15,223 nt of DNA from Thermoplasmata archaeon (GTDB lineage: Archaea; Thermoplasmatota; Thermoplasmata; Sysuiplasmatales; Sysuiplasmataceae), in assembly GCA_021811925.1 (NCBI GenBank), contig JAKAPY010000022.1:1-15223 (forward strand), written 5' to 3'. The position numbers and the translations under genes were made by a program. Numbering within the stretch: the stretch's first letter is position 1; each line of letters starts with the position of its first letter. The notes under the pieces were generated by a model, which was not told the DNA's origin, ran no database searches, and worked only from the letters and a program-made list of their open reading frames with translations. Shown here in pieces: positions 7,083-14,297 of this stretch.

Positions 7083-7946
7083 ATGGACCGCAAAAGGCAG
7101 AGGGCCGTGATTTTGACACTTGTGGCCGCAGCCCTGTGGGGAACATCATTTCCAGTCATAAAGCTCGGGCTGACGGATGTCAATCCCTCTGTTTTCCTGT
7201 TCTACAGGTTCCTGATCGCTTCCTCCATCATGCTTGTCCTGTTCTTCTCAATGCGCATGGACTGGAAGATATTCCTCAACAGAAATCTCGTGCTGCTCGG
7301 ATTCATTTTCTCCCTTTCATTCTTCTTCCAGTATGTAGGCCAGACAGCCACTCAGGCGGGCGAGGCGGCAGTCCTCCTCAATACAACGCCGATAATAGTG
7401 CCACTCATGTCCTACTTTGCAATCAACGAAAGGCTCGGTGCAAGGAAATACTCCGCCGCAGGCCTTGGAATGATTGGTGTTGTGTTCATGTCCGGTGTCC
7501 TGAGCCCATCCAACATTGGTTCGACAGACTTCGGCGTAGCACTCATGCTTTTTTCCGCAGTTGCCACTTCCGTGTACATCATAGGGACGAAAAGACTCTC
7601 ATCCGAAATCAAGCCAATGGAGTTCTACCCGCCCGTCTTTGCCTACGGCACCGCCTTCATGTTTGTCTACACAATCGCGTTTGGCAACGGTTATACTGCA
7701 ATCTGGGGCGATCCTCTTTCTGTTAGCGCCATCCTTTATCTGTCGATAGCGTGCTCAATTCTGCCTTTCTTCCTCTGGTACTGGGGACTGCAGCATCTGA
7801 GTGCCACGGCGTCATCGGTCGTCACCCTTTTTGAACCGGTGGTCGCCATAATTGTTTCGGTCTTATTCATCAACGAGCCGTTCGGGCTGATGCAGCTTGT
7901 TGGAACGGCCTTCATCTTCACTGCAATAGTTGTGATAAGCAGATAG
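7083..7946 (+). CDS. EamA/DMT superfamily transporter
   Basis: A 287-residue membrane protein with about ten hydrophobic segments arranged as two EamA repeats of five helices each. The first repeat begins at ILTLVAAALWGTSFPVIKLGL (10-30), whose WGTSFP motif is typical of RhaT/YdcZ/EamA carriers. The second begins near residue 145. Each repeat ends in the usual LF/NE pattern: FAINERLGARK (113-123) and FINEPFGLMQLVG near the C-terminus, where the conserved Glu follows the fourth helix of each half. Members carry amino acids, nucleotide sugars or metabolites, often outwards; the substrate cannot be assigned. Start: ATG at 7083 fits a leaderless transcript from the TATA box just upstream. The gene is alone on its strand and its stop directly abuts the stop of the convergent YgjP-like gene. 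Confidence 0.9.
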   Translation: MDRKRQRAVILTLVAAALWGTSFPVIKLGLTDVNPSVFLFYRFLIASSIMLVLFFSMRMDWKIFLNRNLVLLGFIFSLSFFFQYVGQTATQAGEAAVLLNTTPIIVPLMSYFAINERLGARKYSAAGLGMIGVVFMSGVLSPSNIGSTDFGVALMLFSAVATSVYIIGTKRLSSEIKPMEFYPPVFAYGTAFMFVYTIAFGNGYTAIWGDPLSVSAILYLSIACSILPFFLWYWGLQHLSATASSVVTLFEPVVAIIVSVLFINEPFGLMQLVGTAFIFTAIVVISR

Positions 7947-8660
7947 TTACACGAATTCGTGGTATTTCGCCTCTCTCCTCAAACTTGCCCTCCTTTCCTG
8001 CACATCCTCCACGTACTTTCCGACGAGTCTCCAGAAAGCTCTCGAATGGTTCCTGTGCCTGAGATGACAGAGTTCGTGTATTATGACGTAGTCCACAATT
8101 TCAGGCTTGAAGGCGGCGAGCTTGAGATTGAAGCTCACCACTCCCTCAGGCGAACAGCTGCCCCATTTGCTCTTGTATGCCCTTACCCTGTAGGAGGAGG
8201 CAGCAAGGCCGGTAAGTCTCTCCATGTCTTCTATCCTGTCCAGGAGGTATGCCTGCAGCTCCGTTTCGTAGAATTGGAACAGCATTCCGAGGGCAGCCTT
8301 GCCGCCTACGCCCTTCCCGTTGAAGCGCACATTCCCACCTTCTATCCGTCCGCCTGCCGGCCCTTCGTCATCGAAGACAACCTTGTAGTCTTTCCCGAAC
8401 AGGGGGATGGATGCTCCATTGCGCAGGGTGACAGTCCTCGTCGGCTCGCTTTTCATCTTCGACAGGGTCTTTGCTATCCATTCCGCGTTTTCCTCAACGA
8501 AACTGTCGACGCTCGCCGGCGCAATCCCCGGAGGGCAGCGGACAACTACCCTGCCGTCAGGGTAGACAGCTATCCTGATGCGGCTGGAACGTGTGTTCCT
8601 TACAACGCTGTAACCGATTGCTTCACCGCGGGAGTCCGACCCCCCTGTTTCCCTTCCCAT
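7947..8660 (-). CDS. YgjP-type M48 metallopeptidase domain protein (DUF45)
   Basis: A soluble protein of about 237 residues. The C-terminal part carries the DUF45/YgjP/WLM-like signature: YKSKWGSCS, then HELCHLRHRNHSRAFW, where HExxH (about 195-199) and the His of NHS (about 205) are the three zinc ligands. The N-terminal part (SSRIRIAVYPDGRVVVRCPPG) is the usual beta region of the family, followed by the AEWIAKTLSK helix. E. coli YgjP is a homologue of unclear role; in eukaryotes the related WLM proteins (Wss1/Spartan) cut DNA-protein crosslinks, but a similar role here is not shown. The start is uncertain: ATG at 8660 fits the TATA box at 8695-8702, while ATG at 8681 would add seven residues. 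The frame is open further upstream, into gatD, which is not expected to be coding. It is divergent from gatD. Confidence 0.87.
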   Translation of the reverse strand: MGRETGGSDSRGEAIGYSVVRNTRSSRIRIAVYPDGRVVVRCPPGIAPASVDSFVEENAEWIAKTLSKMKSEPTRTVTLRNGASIPLFGKDYKVVFDDEGPAGGRIEGGNVRFNGKGVGGKAALGMLFQFYETELQAYLLDRIEDMERLTGLAASSYRVRAYKSKWGSCSPEGVVSFNLKLAAFKPEIVDYVIIHELCHLRHRNHSRAFWRLVGKYVEDVQERRASLRREAKYHEFV

Positions 8661-8694
8661 CTCGCAGCCGGTTGGGCACATTCCTCGGTCCGCA

Positions 8695-8702
8695 TTATAA
8701 AT
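8695..8702 (-). promoter_or_regulatory. TATA box for the YgjP-like gene
   Basis: Read on the minus strand this is ATTTATAA, a near-consensus archaeal TATA box. A start about 26 bases downstream falls near 8673, 13 bases before the ATG at 8660. This favours 8660 over 8681 as the start codon. Confidence 0.5.
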
Positions 8703-8740
8703 GCTGTGCCCGCCTGTGTGTAACCGGCCCACTGAAAAAT

Positions 8741-8748
8741 GTTTTAAC
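8741..8748 (+). promoter_or_regulatory. TATA-like box for gatDE (leaderless promoter)
   Basis: GTTTTAAC is centred 20 to 26 bases upstream of the two candidate gatD ATGs at 8764 and 8770. No Shine-Dalgarno element precedes either. The spacing implies a leaderless gatD mRNA starting at or next to the start codon, and fits the ATG at 8770 slightly better. Confidence 0.5.
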
Positions 8749-8763
8749 ACAGACGCGTTTCCA

Positions 8764-10080
8764 ATGATCATGGTCAGCGACTCCGAACTCCAGAAAAAAC
8801 TTGCTTCGCTGGGCATAGAGCCAGGCGATGAGATCCTGGTTGCCTCCGGGGAAAGGGAGTTGAAAGGCATACTCATACCTCACCACGAATTCAGCGATCA
8901 TGGAATAATCACAGTCAAGCTGGGCTCGGGTTACAATGTCGGTGTAAAGGCCTCGGGCAAGACCAGGATCGAGCTGCTGAAAAAGGCCGTTGCAAGCCCC
9001 TTCGGAAAACAAAAGAGAGGGGCGGAACACGCTGCGAAGAGCGAGTTGAGAAGGGTTGCATTCGCGGGCACCGGCGGAACAATTGCCAGTTTTGTCGATT
9101 ACAGGACAGGGGGCGTATTCCCCGCAATGGACGCGGCAGGCATAGTCTCACTCGTGCCGGAGATATCGAGAATATGCAGTCTTGAGGGCAGGAACATTTT
9201 CTCCGTCTTCAGCGAAAACATAGGATACGAACAGTGGTGCGTCCTTGCCGATGAGATTGCAGACAGGCTGAATGAGGGCTACAGCGGAGTGCTTGTTTCG
9301 CACGGGACAGACACCCTGTCGTATACCGCAGCAGCCCTTTCCTTCATGCTGCCACGGCTTAGCGGGCCCGTGACAATAGTGGGCGCCCAGCGATCGCCCG
9401 ATCGCCCTTCCTTCGACGGTTATCTCAACCTTGTTTCTGCTGCGCGCATCTCTTCATCCAGCGACATAGGGGAGGTTGTTGCTGTAATGCATGCCTCTTC
9501 ATCGGACAGGGGATGCAATGTGCACCGGGGCACAAAGGTCAGGAAAATGCACTCAAGCAGGAGGGATGCGTTCAGGAGCGTGAATGCAGAACCGATTGCA
9601 TTCGTGGATGATGAGATACACTTCCTCTCCGACTACAGGAAGAGCGCTCCAGGCAGGGTCAGGGCAGACACCAGGATGGAGGAAGAGGTTGCCCTTCTGC
9701 AATTCTATCCCGACATGGATGCCAGGGACCTGCTGAAGTGGGCGGATGGGAAGAAGGGTGTTGTCGTGGCAGGAACTGGTCTTGGCCACGTCAATTCGGG
9801 GCTTGTTGACGCAATAGGCAAACTGACAGGTGAGGATGTGCCTGTCGTGGTTACCACTCAATGCCTTTACGGCTCGGTTGACCTGAACGTGTACGCCACA
9901 GGCCGTGACCTGATAAAAGCAGGGGTTATAGACGGCAGGGACATGCTCCCCGAGGTTGCTTATGTGAAGCTTCGCCATGTTCTTGCACATCACAGCAGGC
10001 CGGGAGACATCAGGAAGGCAATGATGAATAATGCGGCAGGAGAATTCAACGACAGGAGGACGGGACTGGATGAATTCTGA
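8764..10080 (+). CDS. gatD: Glutamyl-tRNA(Gln) amidotransferase subunit D
   Basis: GatD is the archaeal L-asparaginase-like subunit that releases ammonia from asparagine or glutamine for GatE, which turns Glu-tRNA(Gln) into Gln-tRNA(Gln). The 438-residue product has the short N-terminal GatD beta domain (residues ~1-75, KLGSGYNVGV), then the asparaginase core: GTGGTIAS (102-109, first catalytic Thr), HGTDT (180-184, second Thr/Asp) and GTKVRKMHSSRRDAF (257-271, catalytic Lys). Sequence agreement with Methanothermobacter GatD is good along the whole length, including LPEVAYVKLRHVL near the end. Start: ATG 8764 or 8770, both just downstream of the expected transcription start; an extension upstream to 8701 would pass through the promoter and is rejected. 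Its last 11 bases overlap gatE, so translation of the two is coupled. Confidence 0.96.
   Translation: MIMVSDSELQKKLASLGIEPGDEILVASGERELKGILIPHHEFSDHGIITVKLGSGYNVGVKASGKTRIELLKKAVASPFGKQKRGAEHAAKSELRRVAFAGTGGTIASFVDYRTGGVFPAMDAAGIVSLVPEISRICSLEGRNIFSVFSENIGYEQWCVLADEIADRLNEGYSGVLVSHGTDTLSYTAAALSFMLPRLSGPVTIVGAQRSPDRPSFDGYLNLVSAARISSSSDIGEVVAVMHASSSDRGCNVHRGTKVRKMHSSRRDAFRSVNAEPIAFVDDEIHFLSDYRKSAPGRVRADTRMEEEVALLQFYPDMDARDLLKWADGKKGVVVAGTGLGHVNSGLVDAIGKLTGEDVPVVVTTQCLYGSVDLNVYATGRDLIKAGVIDGRDMLPEVAYVKLRHVLAHHSRPGDIRKAMMNNAAGEFNDRRTGLDEF
10055..10060 (+). promoter_or_regulatory. Shine-Dalgarno site for gatE inside gatD
   Basis: GGAGGA within the end of gatD lies 9 bases before the ATG at 10070. 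It decides the gatE start: this ATG begins the family-like N-terminus before GLEIHQQL, rather than the more upstream in-frame ATG at 10031. Confidence 0.6.
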
Positions 10081-11941
10081 TCCGCCTGCACACATAAAGG
10101 CAGGGCTGGAAATACATCAGCAGCTCGAGACGGAGAAACTCTTCTGCAGCTGCCCCTCCGATCTGAGCGAGCAGGTAAACGGCCTGGTCCTCAGAAAACT
10201 GCGCGTGTCCGTTTCGGAAATGGGTGAAGTCGATGAGGCGGCAAGGCTCCAGACGGCTAAGAACGAATCGTTCCAGTATGAGATAACACCAAACAGCTGC
10301 CTTGTCGAACTTGATGAAGAGCCACCCCATGCAGTAAACATGGAAGCCATCAGGGTGGGCCTTGAGATGGCACTACTGCTGCACTCCACTCCGGTGGACG
10401 AAGTGCATTTCATGAGAAAGGTTGTTGTCGACGGTTCGAACACGGCCGGCTTCCAGAGGACTGCCCTTCTTTCGATGGGAGGATGGCTGGATGTTGGAGA
10501 AAGGCGTGTCGGTATCCAGAGCATATGCTGCGAAGAGGATGCATGCAGGAAGATAGACAGGAAGGGCGACACCGTCACCTACAGGCTGGACAGGCTTGGC
10601 GTCCCCCTGCTTGAGATTTCAACGGACCCGGATATCGATTCACCTGAAATGCTGAAGGCGGTTGCAAGAAAGATAGGCATGCTGCTGCGGGCGACGGGGA
10701 AGGTCAAGAGGGGAATAGGAACGATAAGGGAAGATCTCAACATTTCAGTCAGTGGCGGTTCCAGGGTGGAGATCAAGGGTGTGCAGGAGCTGGACATGCT
10801 GCCTGCAATAGCCGAAAACGAGGCAGCCAGGCAGAGAAGGCTGCTCGATGCCTCCGGCCGCCTTTCCGAAAGGAAGCATGCAATAGCGCATGGCTGGAAG
10901 GACATGACGGCCATGCTCTCGTCATCACAGTCGACGGTCATACGCCGCTCTCTGAATGCCGGCAGCATCATGGGCGGCATGGTACTGCCGGGGTATGCCG
11001 GACTGCTCTCTTCCGGCGGGCAGAGTGTTATCGGGACGGAGATAGCACAGAGGCTCAGGGCCATGGGCATACACGGAATACTTCACTCCGATGAGCTGCC
11101 AGCCTACGGCGTAACGGAGGAGGAGAAGATCAGGGTTGCGACGGTGCTTGGGGCTGGCGGCGGCGATGCGTTTGTGCTGTGCGCTGCACCATTATCGAGG
11201 ATGGACGAGGCGATGGCTGCTGTTGTGGCGAGGGCCATGCAGGCCGCAGACGGCGTCCCCGAGGAAACAAGGGATGCTAAGGAGGACGGCAGCACGGCGT
11301 ACAGCAGGCCCCTGCCCGGAAGGGCCAGGATGTACCCAGAGACGGATGTGCTGCCAATCAGGGTGGACAGGAAGCTCCTTGACGGCATAGCTTCCGAGCT
11401 GCCGGAACCGTTTGAGGAACAGGCTGCCAAGATTGAGAAGGAATTCAATCTGCACAGGCAGCAGGCGGTTCAGATAGCCGAAGAGGGTTATGGAAAGCTT
11501 TTCACAGACCTGGGCAGCAGGTACGGAAACCCTGCGGTGCTTGCAAGAATACTTCTCAACAACATGCCCGAAGCGGAAAGGGAGGCAGGCGCTTCATTCG
11601 AGGACCTGTCAGTTCTCGAAGGGGTTATGGCCAGGCTCAAGGACGGTGCCTTTGCGAAGGAGGCGGTCCCGGGGCTGCTCGTCTGCATGCTCCGCGGCAG
11701 TGGACTGGACGAATGCATCTCCGCACTTGGAATTGGCGGGATGGCGAAGGAGGAGGCCGCAGGCATAATTGCCAGGATTGTCAATGAGCACGTGGACCTC
11801 GTCCGTGAAAGGGGAGAGGCATCGGTCGGCCCGCTGATGGGCCTTGCGATGAAGGAGCTGCGCGGCAAAATAGATGGAAGGGAGATCAACTCCCTGCTTG
11901 CATCCGAGGTACGCAGAGTCATTTCTTCAAAGGGTGCCTGA
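10070..11941 (+). CDS. gatE: Glutamyl-tRNA(Gln) amidotransferase subunit E
   Basis: GatE is the archaeal GatB-like kinase/transamidase subunit. It phosphorylates the glutamyl group on Glu-tRNA(Gln) and uses ammonia from GatD to form Gln-tRNA(Gln). The product has 623 residues, the usual GatE length. The GatB-type core opens with AGLEIHQQLETEKLFCSCPS (11-30), including the CxC part of the probable zinc site, and continues through ELDEEPPH, VDGSNTAGFQRTALLS, the C-rich QSICCEEDAC segment, and the DRLGVPLLEISTDPDI and GIGTIREDLNIS blocks. A GAD/AspRS-like insert that distinguishes GatE from GatB lies mid-protein (about 285-400, from VIRRSLNAGS to YGVTEEEK). The C-terminal helical/YqeY tail (about 450-620) ends in GLAMKELRGKIDGREIN. 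The 3' end overlaps the opposite-strand methyltransferase gene by 23 bases. Confidence 0.96.
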   Translation: MNSDPPAHIKAGLEIHQQLETEKLFCSCPSDLSEQVNGLVLRKLRVSVSEMGEVDEAARLQTAKNESFQYEITPNSCLVELDEEPPHAVNMEAIRVGLEMALLLHSTPVDEVHFMRKVVVDGSNTAGFQRTALLSMGGWLDVGERRVGIQSICCEEDACRKIDRKGDTVTYRLDRLGVPLLEISTDPDIDSPEMLKAVARKIGMLLRATGKVKRGIGTIREDLNISVSGGSRVEIKGVQELDMLPAIAENEAARQRRLLDASGRLSERKHAIAHGWKDMTAMLSSSQSTVIRRSLNAGSIMGGMVLPGYAGLLSSGGQSVIGTEIAQRLRAMGIHGILHSDELPAYGVTEEEKIRVATVLGAGGGDAFVLCAAPLSRMDEAMAAVVARAMQAADGVPEETRDAKEDGSTAYSRPLPGRARMYPETDVLPIRVDRKLLDGIASELPEPFEEQAAKIEKEFNLHRQQAVQIAEEGYGKLFTDLGSRYGNPAVLARILLNNMPEAEREAGASFEDLSVLEGVMARLKDGAFAKEAVPGLLVCMLRGSGLDECISALGIGGMAKEEAAGIIARIVNEHVDLVRERGEASVGPLMGLAMKELRGKIDGREINSLLASEVRRVISSKGA

Positions 11942-12497
11942 GCCTGGCCCTGTAGACGGTCAGCGTTTCGAATTCCACTTTTCTGGCCGCGAATGGCAGC
12001 ACATCCCACTTCATGGCACACTGCTCGAGAAAAAGTGCCGTGTTTCCAAGCGAGCTGAGGACGACAAGAACCTCCCCTCCGCTTTCCAGATGCTCCGCGG
12101 CCTGCGACATGAACTCAAGCGCAAGCTCAACGCCCTCGGGTCCGCCAGCCAGCTGGCTGTCGGGGACGCCGCCTTCGGGAAGGTATGGCGGATTGAAGGC
12201 AATCATACTGAATGTACAATTGATGCATTCGAGGAGATCGCACTGAACCAGTCCAATGCTCACACCGTTTTCTGCCGCGTTCATCGAAGCCTCAGACAGC
12301 GCGTTTGCATCCATGTCGGTCGCAGTCACTTCGTAACCCAGGGTTGCCGCCTTTATGGCAACAATCCCTGTCCCTGTCCCGACTTCAAGGAATTTACCGC
12401 CACCCTCCACGAGCGACTGGGCAAGCAGAAGGCTGTCCTCCGAAGGCGGATAACTGCCCTTCCCCCAGTGGGCGATGCGGACGCCTGCTATGTTCAA
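11919..12497 (-). CDS. HemK2/Mtq2-like protein-(glutamine-N5) methyltransferase
   Basis: A 192-residue class I methyltransferase. It has the SYPPSEDSLLL entry typical of HemK2/Mtq2 (residues 15-25), the SAM motif LEVGTGTG (37-44), the acidic D61 after strand 2 and the catalytic NPPYLP (102-107), which binds the target amide. Eukaryotic and archaeal Mtq2 methylate the GGQ glutamine of release factor eRF1/aRF1 and need the small zinc protein Trm112 for activity. Lack of the PrmC N-terminal helical domain supports Mtq2 over bacterial PrmC. The start is TTG at 12497: an in-frame stop lies about 50 bases upstream with no ATG or GTG between, and the purine-rich GGGAGGGAG abuts it. The TTG overlaps the SRPBCC stop (TTGA). 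Its 3' end overlaps gatE by 23 bases tail to tail. It is last of a five-gene minus-strand run. Confidence 0.88.
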   Translation of the reverse strand: MNIAGVRIAHWGKGSYPPSEDSLLLAQSLVEGGGKFLEVGTGTGIVAIKAATLGYEVTATDMDANALSEASMNAAENGVSIGLVQCDLLECINCTFSMIAFNPPYLPEGGVPDSQLAGGPEGVELALEFMSQAAEHLESGGEVLVVLSSLGNTALFLEQCAMKWDVLPFAARKVEFETLTVYRARLRHPLKK

Positions 12498-12964
12498 CTC
12501 CCTCCCCTTCCTCCCCCGTGTCCGGCCACACTGCTGTCTGCCTCAAACTGCTCGAGGTGGCCCTTCAAGTCCTCCCTGAACTCCCGCCCTATCATCTTCT
12601 TCACGAAGGGCAGGGCAAAAGCAATCCTCCATATCCCCTGGGGATGTATATCGGCATGCACCGTTGCCTCCGTGAGGTCGCCCTTCCGAATGAAGCTGTA
12701 CCTGCCATCGACCTTCCACACCCTGCTGTCCGAATGGAACACTATCCCATCCGGCGGCAGAAGTGTTACAACCACCCTGTCGACAAACCTGAGCGGCCTT
12801 GAGAAGACATCATCCATGACAATGCTGTTTCCCTCCCTTGATACGATTCTCCTTTCGACCTTTGTGAAACTGCTGTCGGCTATTACACCGTCAGTGTAGT
12901 CTGACCACCATGAATAGAGCTGTTCCGGCCTCCCCACGGCCGTCATGGATGCGCTGAAGTGCAT
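12494..12964 (-). CDS. SRPBCC (START/polyketide cyclase-like) protein
   Basis: A 156-residue soluble protein. The opening MHFSASMTAVGRPEQLYSWWSDYTD is the usual first strand plus helix of a Bet v1/START-like (SRPBCC) fold. Alternating strands follow (VERRIVSREGNSIVMDDVF, RVVVTLLPPDGIVF, SRVWKVDGRYSFI), and a long C-terminal helix (FVKKMIGREFREDLKGHLEQFE) closes the ligand cavity. The tail is Gly- and Ser-rich. Such proteins bind hydrophobic ligands; no catalytic residue can be named and the ligand is unknown. It starts 23 bases after the zinc-protein gene, with AGGCGGCAGGA just before the ATG, and its stop overlaps the TTG start of the methyltransferase gene, so it is part of a coupled transcript. 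Fold-level call only. Confidence 0.75.
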   Translation of the reverse strand: MHFSASMTAVGRPEQLYSWWSDYTDGVIADSSFTKVERRIVSREGNSIVMDDVFSRPLRFVDRVVVTLLPPDGIVFHSDSRVWKVDGRYSFIRKGDLTEATVHADIHPQGIWRIAFALPFVKKMIGREFREDLKGHLEQFEADSSVAGHGGGRGGS

Positions 12965-12987
12965 TCATCCTGCCGCCTGGCCCGAGT

Positions 12988-13617
12988 TCAGCCATTGCTC
13001 CAGAGGAGCTTGCTCTTCCTGTCGAAGTTTTCACGCATCATTTTAGCGTAAACCCTGACTATGTCCCTGGCTTCGGCCCCTCCCCTTTCAACCATCCTGC
13101 TTTCCGTCTTTATCTTCGTTATGACGGCATCGCCCTTGTCCGTCCCTATTATGTCGCCGATCGAAAACTCCTCCTCCGGCTCCGCCTCGACCTTCATGGA
13201 CAGTGTCTTTGAGCCGCTGTTTACCGACACCCTCACAAGCTTCCTCCCGAGCGACTTTGCCCAGATTGTCACGACCTCGTCCGCCTTTGCCGACCTTCTC
13301 CTTCCCTCCCTCGTGTCGACAGCAGTGACTATTCCCCTCCTGTCCCCGAGGTAAATCTCCTCGCCCGTAGTGACAACTTCGTCGGCGAACAGCTTTGTCC
13401 TTCCTTTCGTGGATACGCCTTCGTCGCTCAGCACGTATCCCGCCTCGATCAGCTTCTCCTCTTCCATCATCTTCTTCTGCACGTGCCCGCAGCTGTTGCA
13501 CCGCAGCGTGTATTCCAGGCCCTCCCTTCCAATTCCCTTCTGTATATGGACTATCGAGTGCTCAGTCACTTCGCCGCACACCGTGCATTCCGCATCTAGG
13601 TCTTCCTTTGAACTCAT
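12988..13617 (-). CDS. HVO_0476-like archaeal zinc protein
   Basis: A 209-residue protein with an N-terminal four-cysteine zinc ribbon, CTVC (C11, C14) and CNSC (C40, C43), separated by a beta-rich segment. After a charged helix (about 46-62) come two beta-rich repeats of similar form: DEVVTTGEEIYLGDRRGIVTAVDTRE followed by a VWAK-type strand, and EEEFSIGDIIGTDKGDAVITKIKTE followed by RVYAKM. The repeats read as small barrel-like units (GD..G..I..I pattern). This matches the archaeal HVO_0476 zinc finger group as I know it; its function is not established. RNA or protein binding is possible from the ribbon plus barrel layout but is inference. Its ATG overlaps the stop of the HAD gene (ATGA) and the SRPBCC gene follows after 23 bases. 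Confidence 0.7.
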   Translation of the reverse strand: MSSKEDLDAECTVCGEVTEHSIVHIQKGIGREGLEYTLRCNSCGHVQKKMMEEEKLIEAGYVLSDEGVSTKGRTKLFADEVVTTGEEIYLGDRRGIVTAVDTREGRRRSAKADEVVTIWAKSLGRKLVRVSVNSGSKTLSMKVEAEPEEEFSIGDIIGTDKGDAVITKIKTESRMVERGGAEARDIVRVYAKMMRENFDRKSKLLWSNG

Positions 13618-14270
13618 TGCCTGTCCGCTCCTATGATGTAATCAAGTATGCCCGTGAGATCACTTCCTCTCACCGTGTAGTCTGCTTCCTCCTCCACTTC
13701 GCTCTGCGCAGGATTGAATGCAATTCCAATGCCTGTGCTCCTGAAAAGAGGTATGTCTGTCTTCGTGTCGCCGACAGAGGCACATTGATCCCTCCCTATG
13801 TTAAGCGAAGACATCACGCTCCTGGCAGTTTCCCCCTTGTCGCCTATCTTCACCCTGAGTATGCCTTCGCCTGTAAGTGTTCCTTTTTCATCGCATCCGA
13901 GGCCGTTGGCCATTGAAATGTCTATTCCAGTCTCCTTCTTCACCCTGTTAGCCAGCAGGTCTATTCCGCCGCTGATTATTGCAGTCTTGATGCCTCTTCT
14001 CTTCAGCGCCTGCACAGTCTCCCTGGCTCCCTTCATGAGCGGTATGCCGTCAAGTATTCCCTTGAGATCATGCACTGAAACATCACTCTTCCTCGACTTC
14101 CAGAGGCCCACATCGCTCCTGATGAATTCAAGTTCATCAATCTCTCCTTCGAAGAAACGCCTCGTGTTTTCCTCATTGCTCACTTCGAAATGCCTGTGAA
14201 CTGCAACCCATGAGCTCACCGTGTCAACGAGAACGCCGTCCATATCAAATAGCACCAGTCTTACGCTCAT
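13614..14270 (-). CDS. HAD-superfamily phosphatase, phosphoserine phosphatase-like
   Basis: A 218-residue haloacid dehalogenase hydrolase that would remove phosphate from a small molecule in the cytoplasm. Motif I is FDMDGVLVD (8-16) with nucleophile D9 and acid D11. Motif II is IISGG with S100. The motif III lysine is K145 in IGDKGET, and motif IV is GDTKTD (167-172). The C1-type helical cap lies at residues ~16-75. The SGGID...ANGLGCDEKGTLTGEG stretch resembles the SerB group, but motif I is DMDGV rather than the SerB DxDST, so serine synthesis should not be assumed. It sits 27 bases downstream of the surface-protein gene and its stop overlaps the start of the zinc-protein gene (ATGA), so it is translated with the genes after it. 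Confidence 0.85.
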   Translation of the reverse strand: MSVRLVLFDMDGVLVDTVSSWVAVHRHFEVSNEENTRRFFEGEIDELEFIRSDVGLWKSRKSDVSVHDLKGILDGIPLMKGARETVQALKRRGIKTAIISGGIDLLANRVKKETGIDISMANGLGCDEKGTLTGEGILRVKIGDKGETARSVMSSLNIGRDQCASVGDTKTDIPLFRSTGIGIAFNPAQSEVEEEADYTVRGSDLTGILDYIIGADRQ

Positions 14271-14297
14271 CGGTATCCGTCAACCAGTTTATCGCTC

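Noticed and set aside
6944..7726. Plus-strand 260-codon frame overlapping the DMT transporter
   Set aside because: It is out of frame with a well-formed ten-helix transporter, and its product is rich in Cys, His and Arg with no recognisable domain.
8701..8763. Upstream extension of gatD by 21 codons
   Set aside because: The added codons pass through the TATA-like box at 8741-8748, and GatD homologues start near the ATGs at 8764/8770.
8661..8876. Upstream extension of the YgjP-like frame into gatD
   Set aside because: It would run antisense through the gatD start and both TATA boxes, and the added residues do not resemble the family.
11874..12899. Long plus-strand open frame antisense to the methyltransferase and SRPBCC genes
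   Set aside because: Its translation is Cys/Arg/Pro-rich low-quality sequence, while both minus-strand frames have clear motifs; it is a GC-driven shadow.
13614..14270. Naming the HAD phosphatase serB
   Set aside because: Motif I is DMDGV rather than the SerB DxDST and there is no serine-pathway gene nearby; a general HAD phosphatase call is safer.
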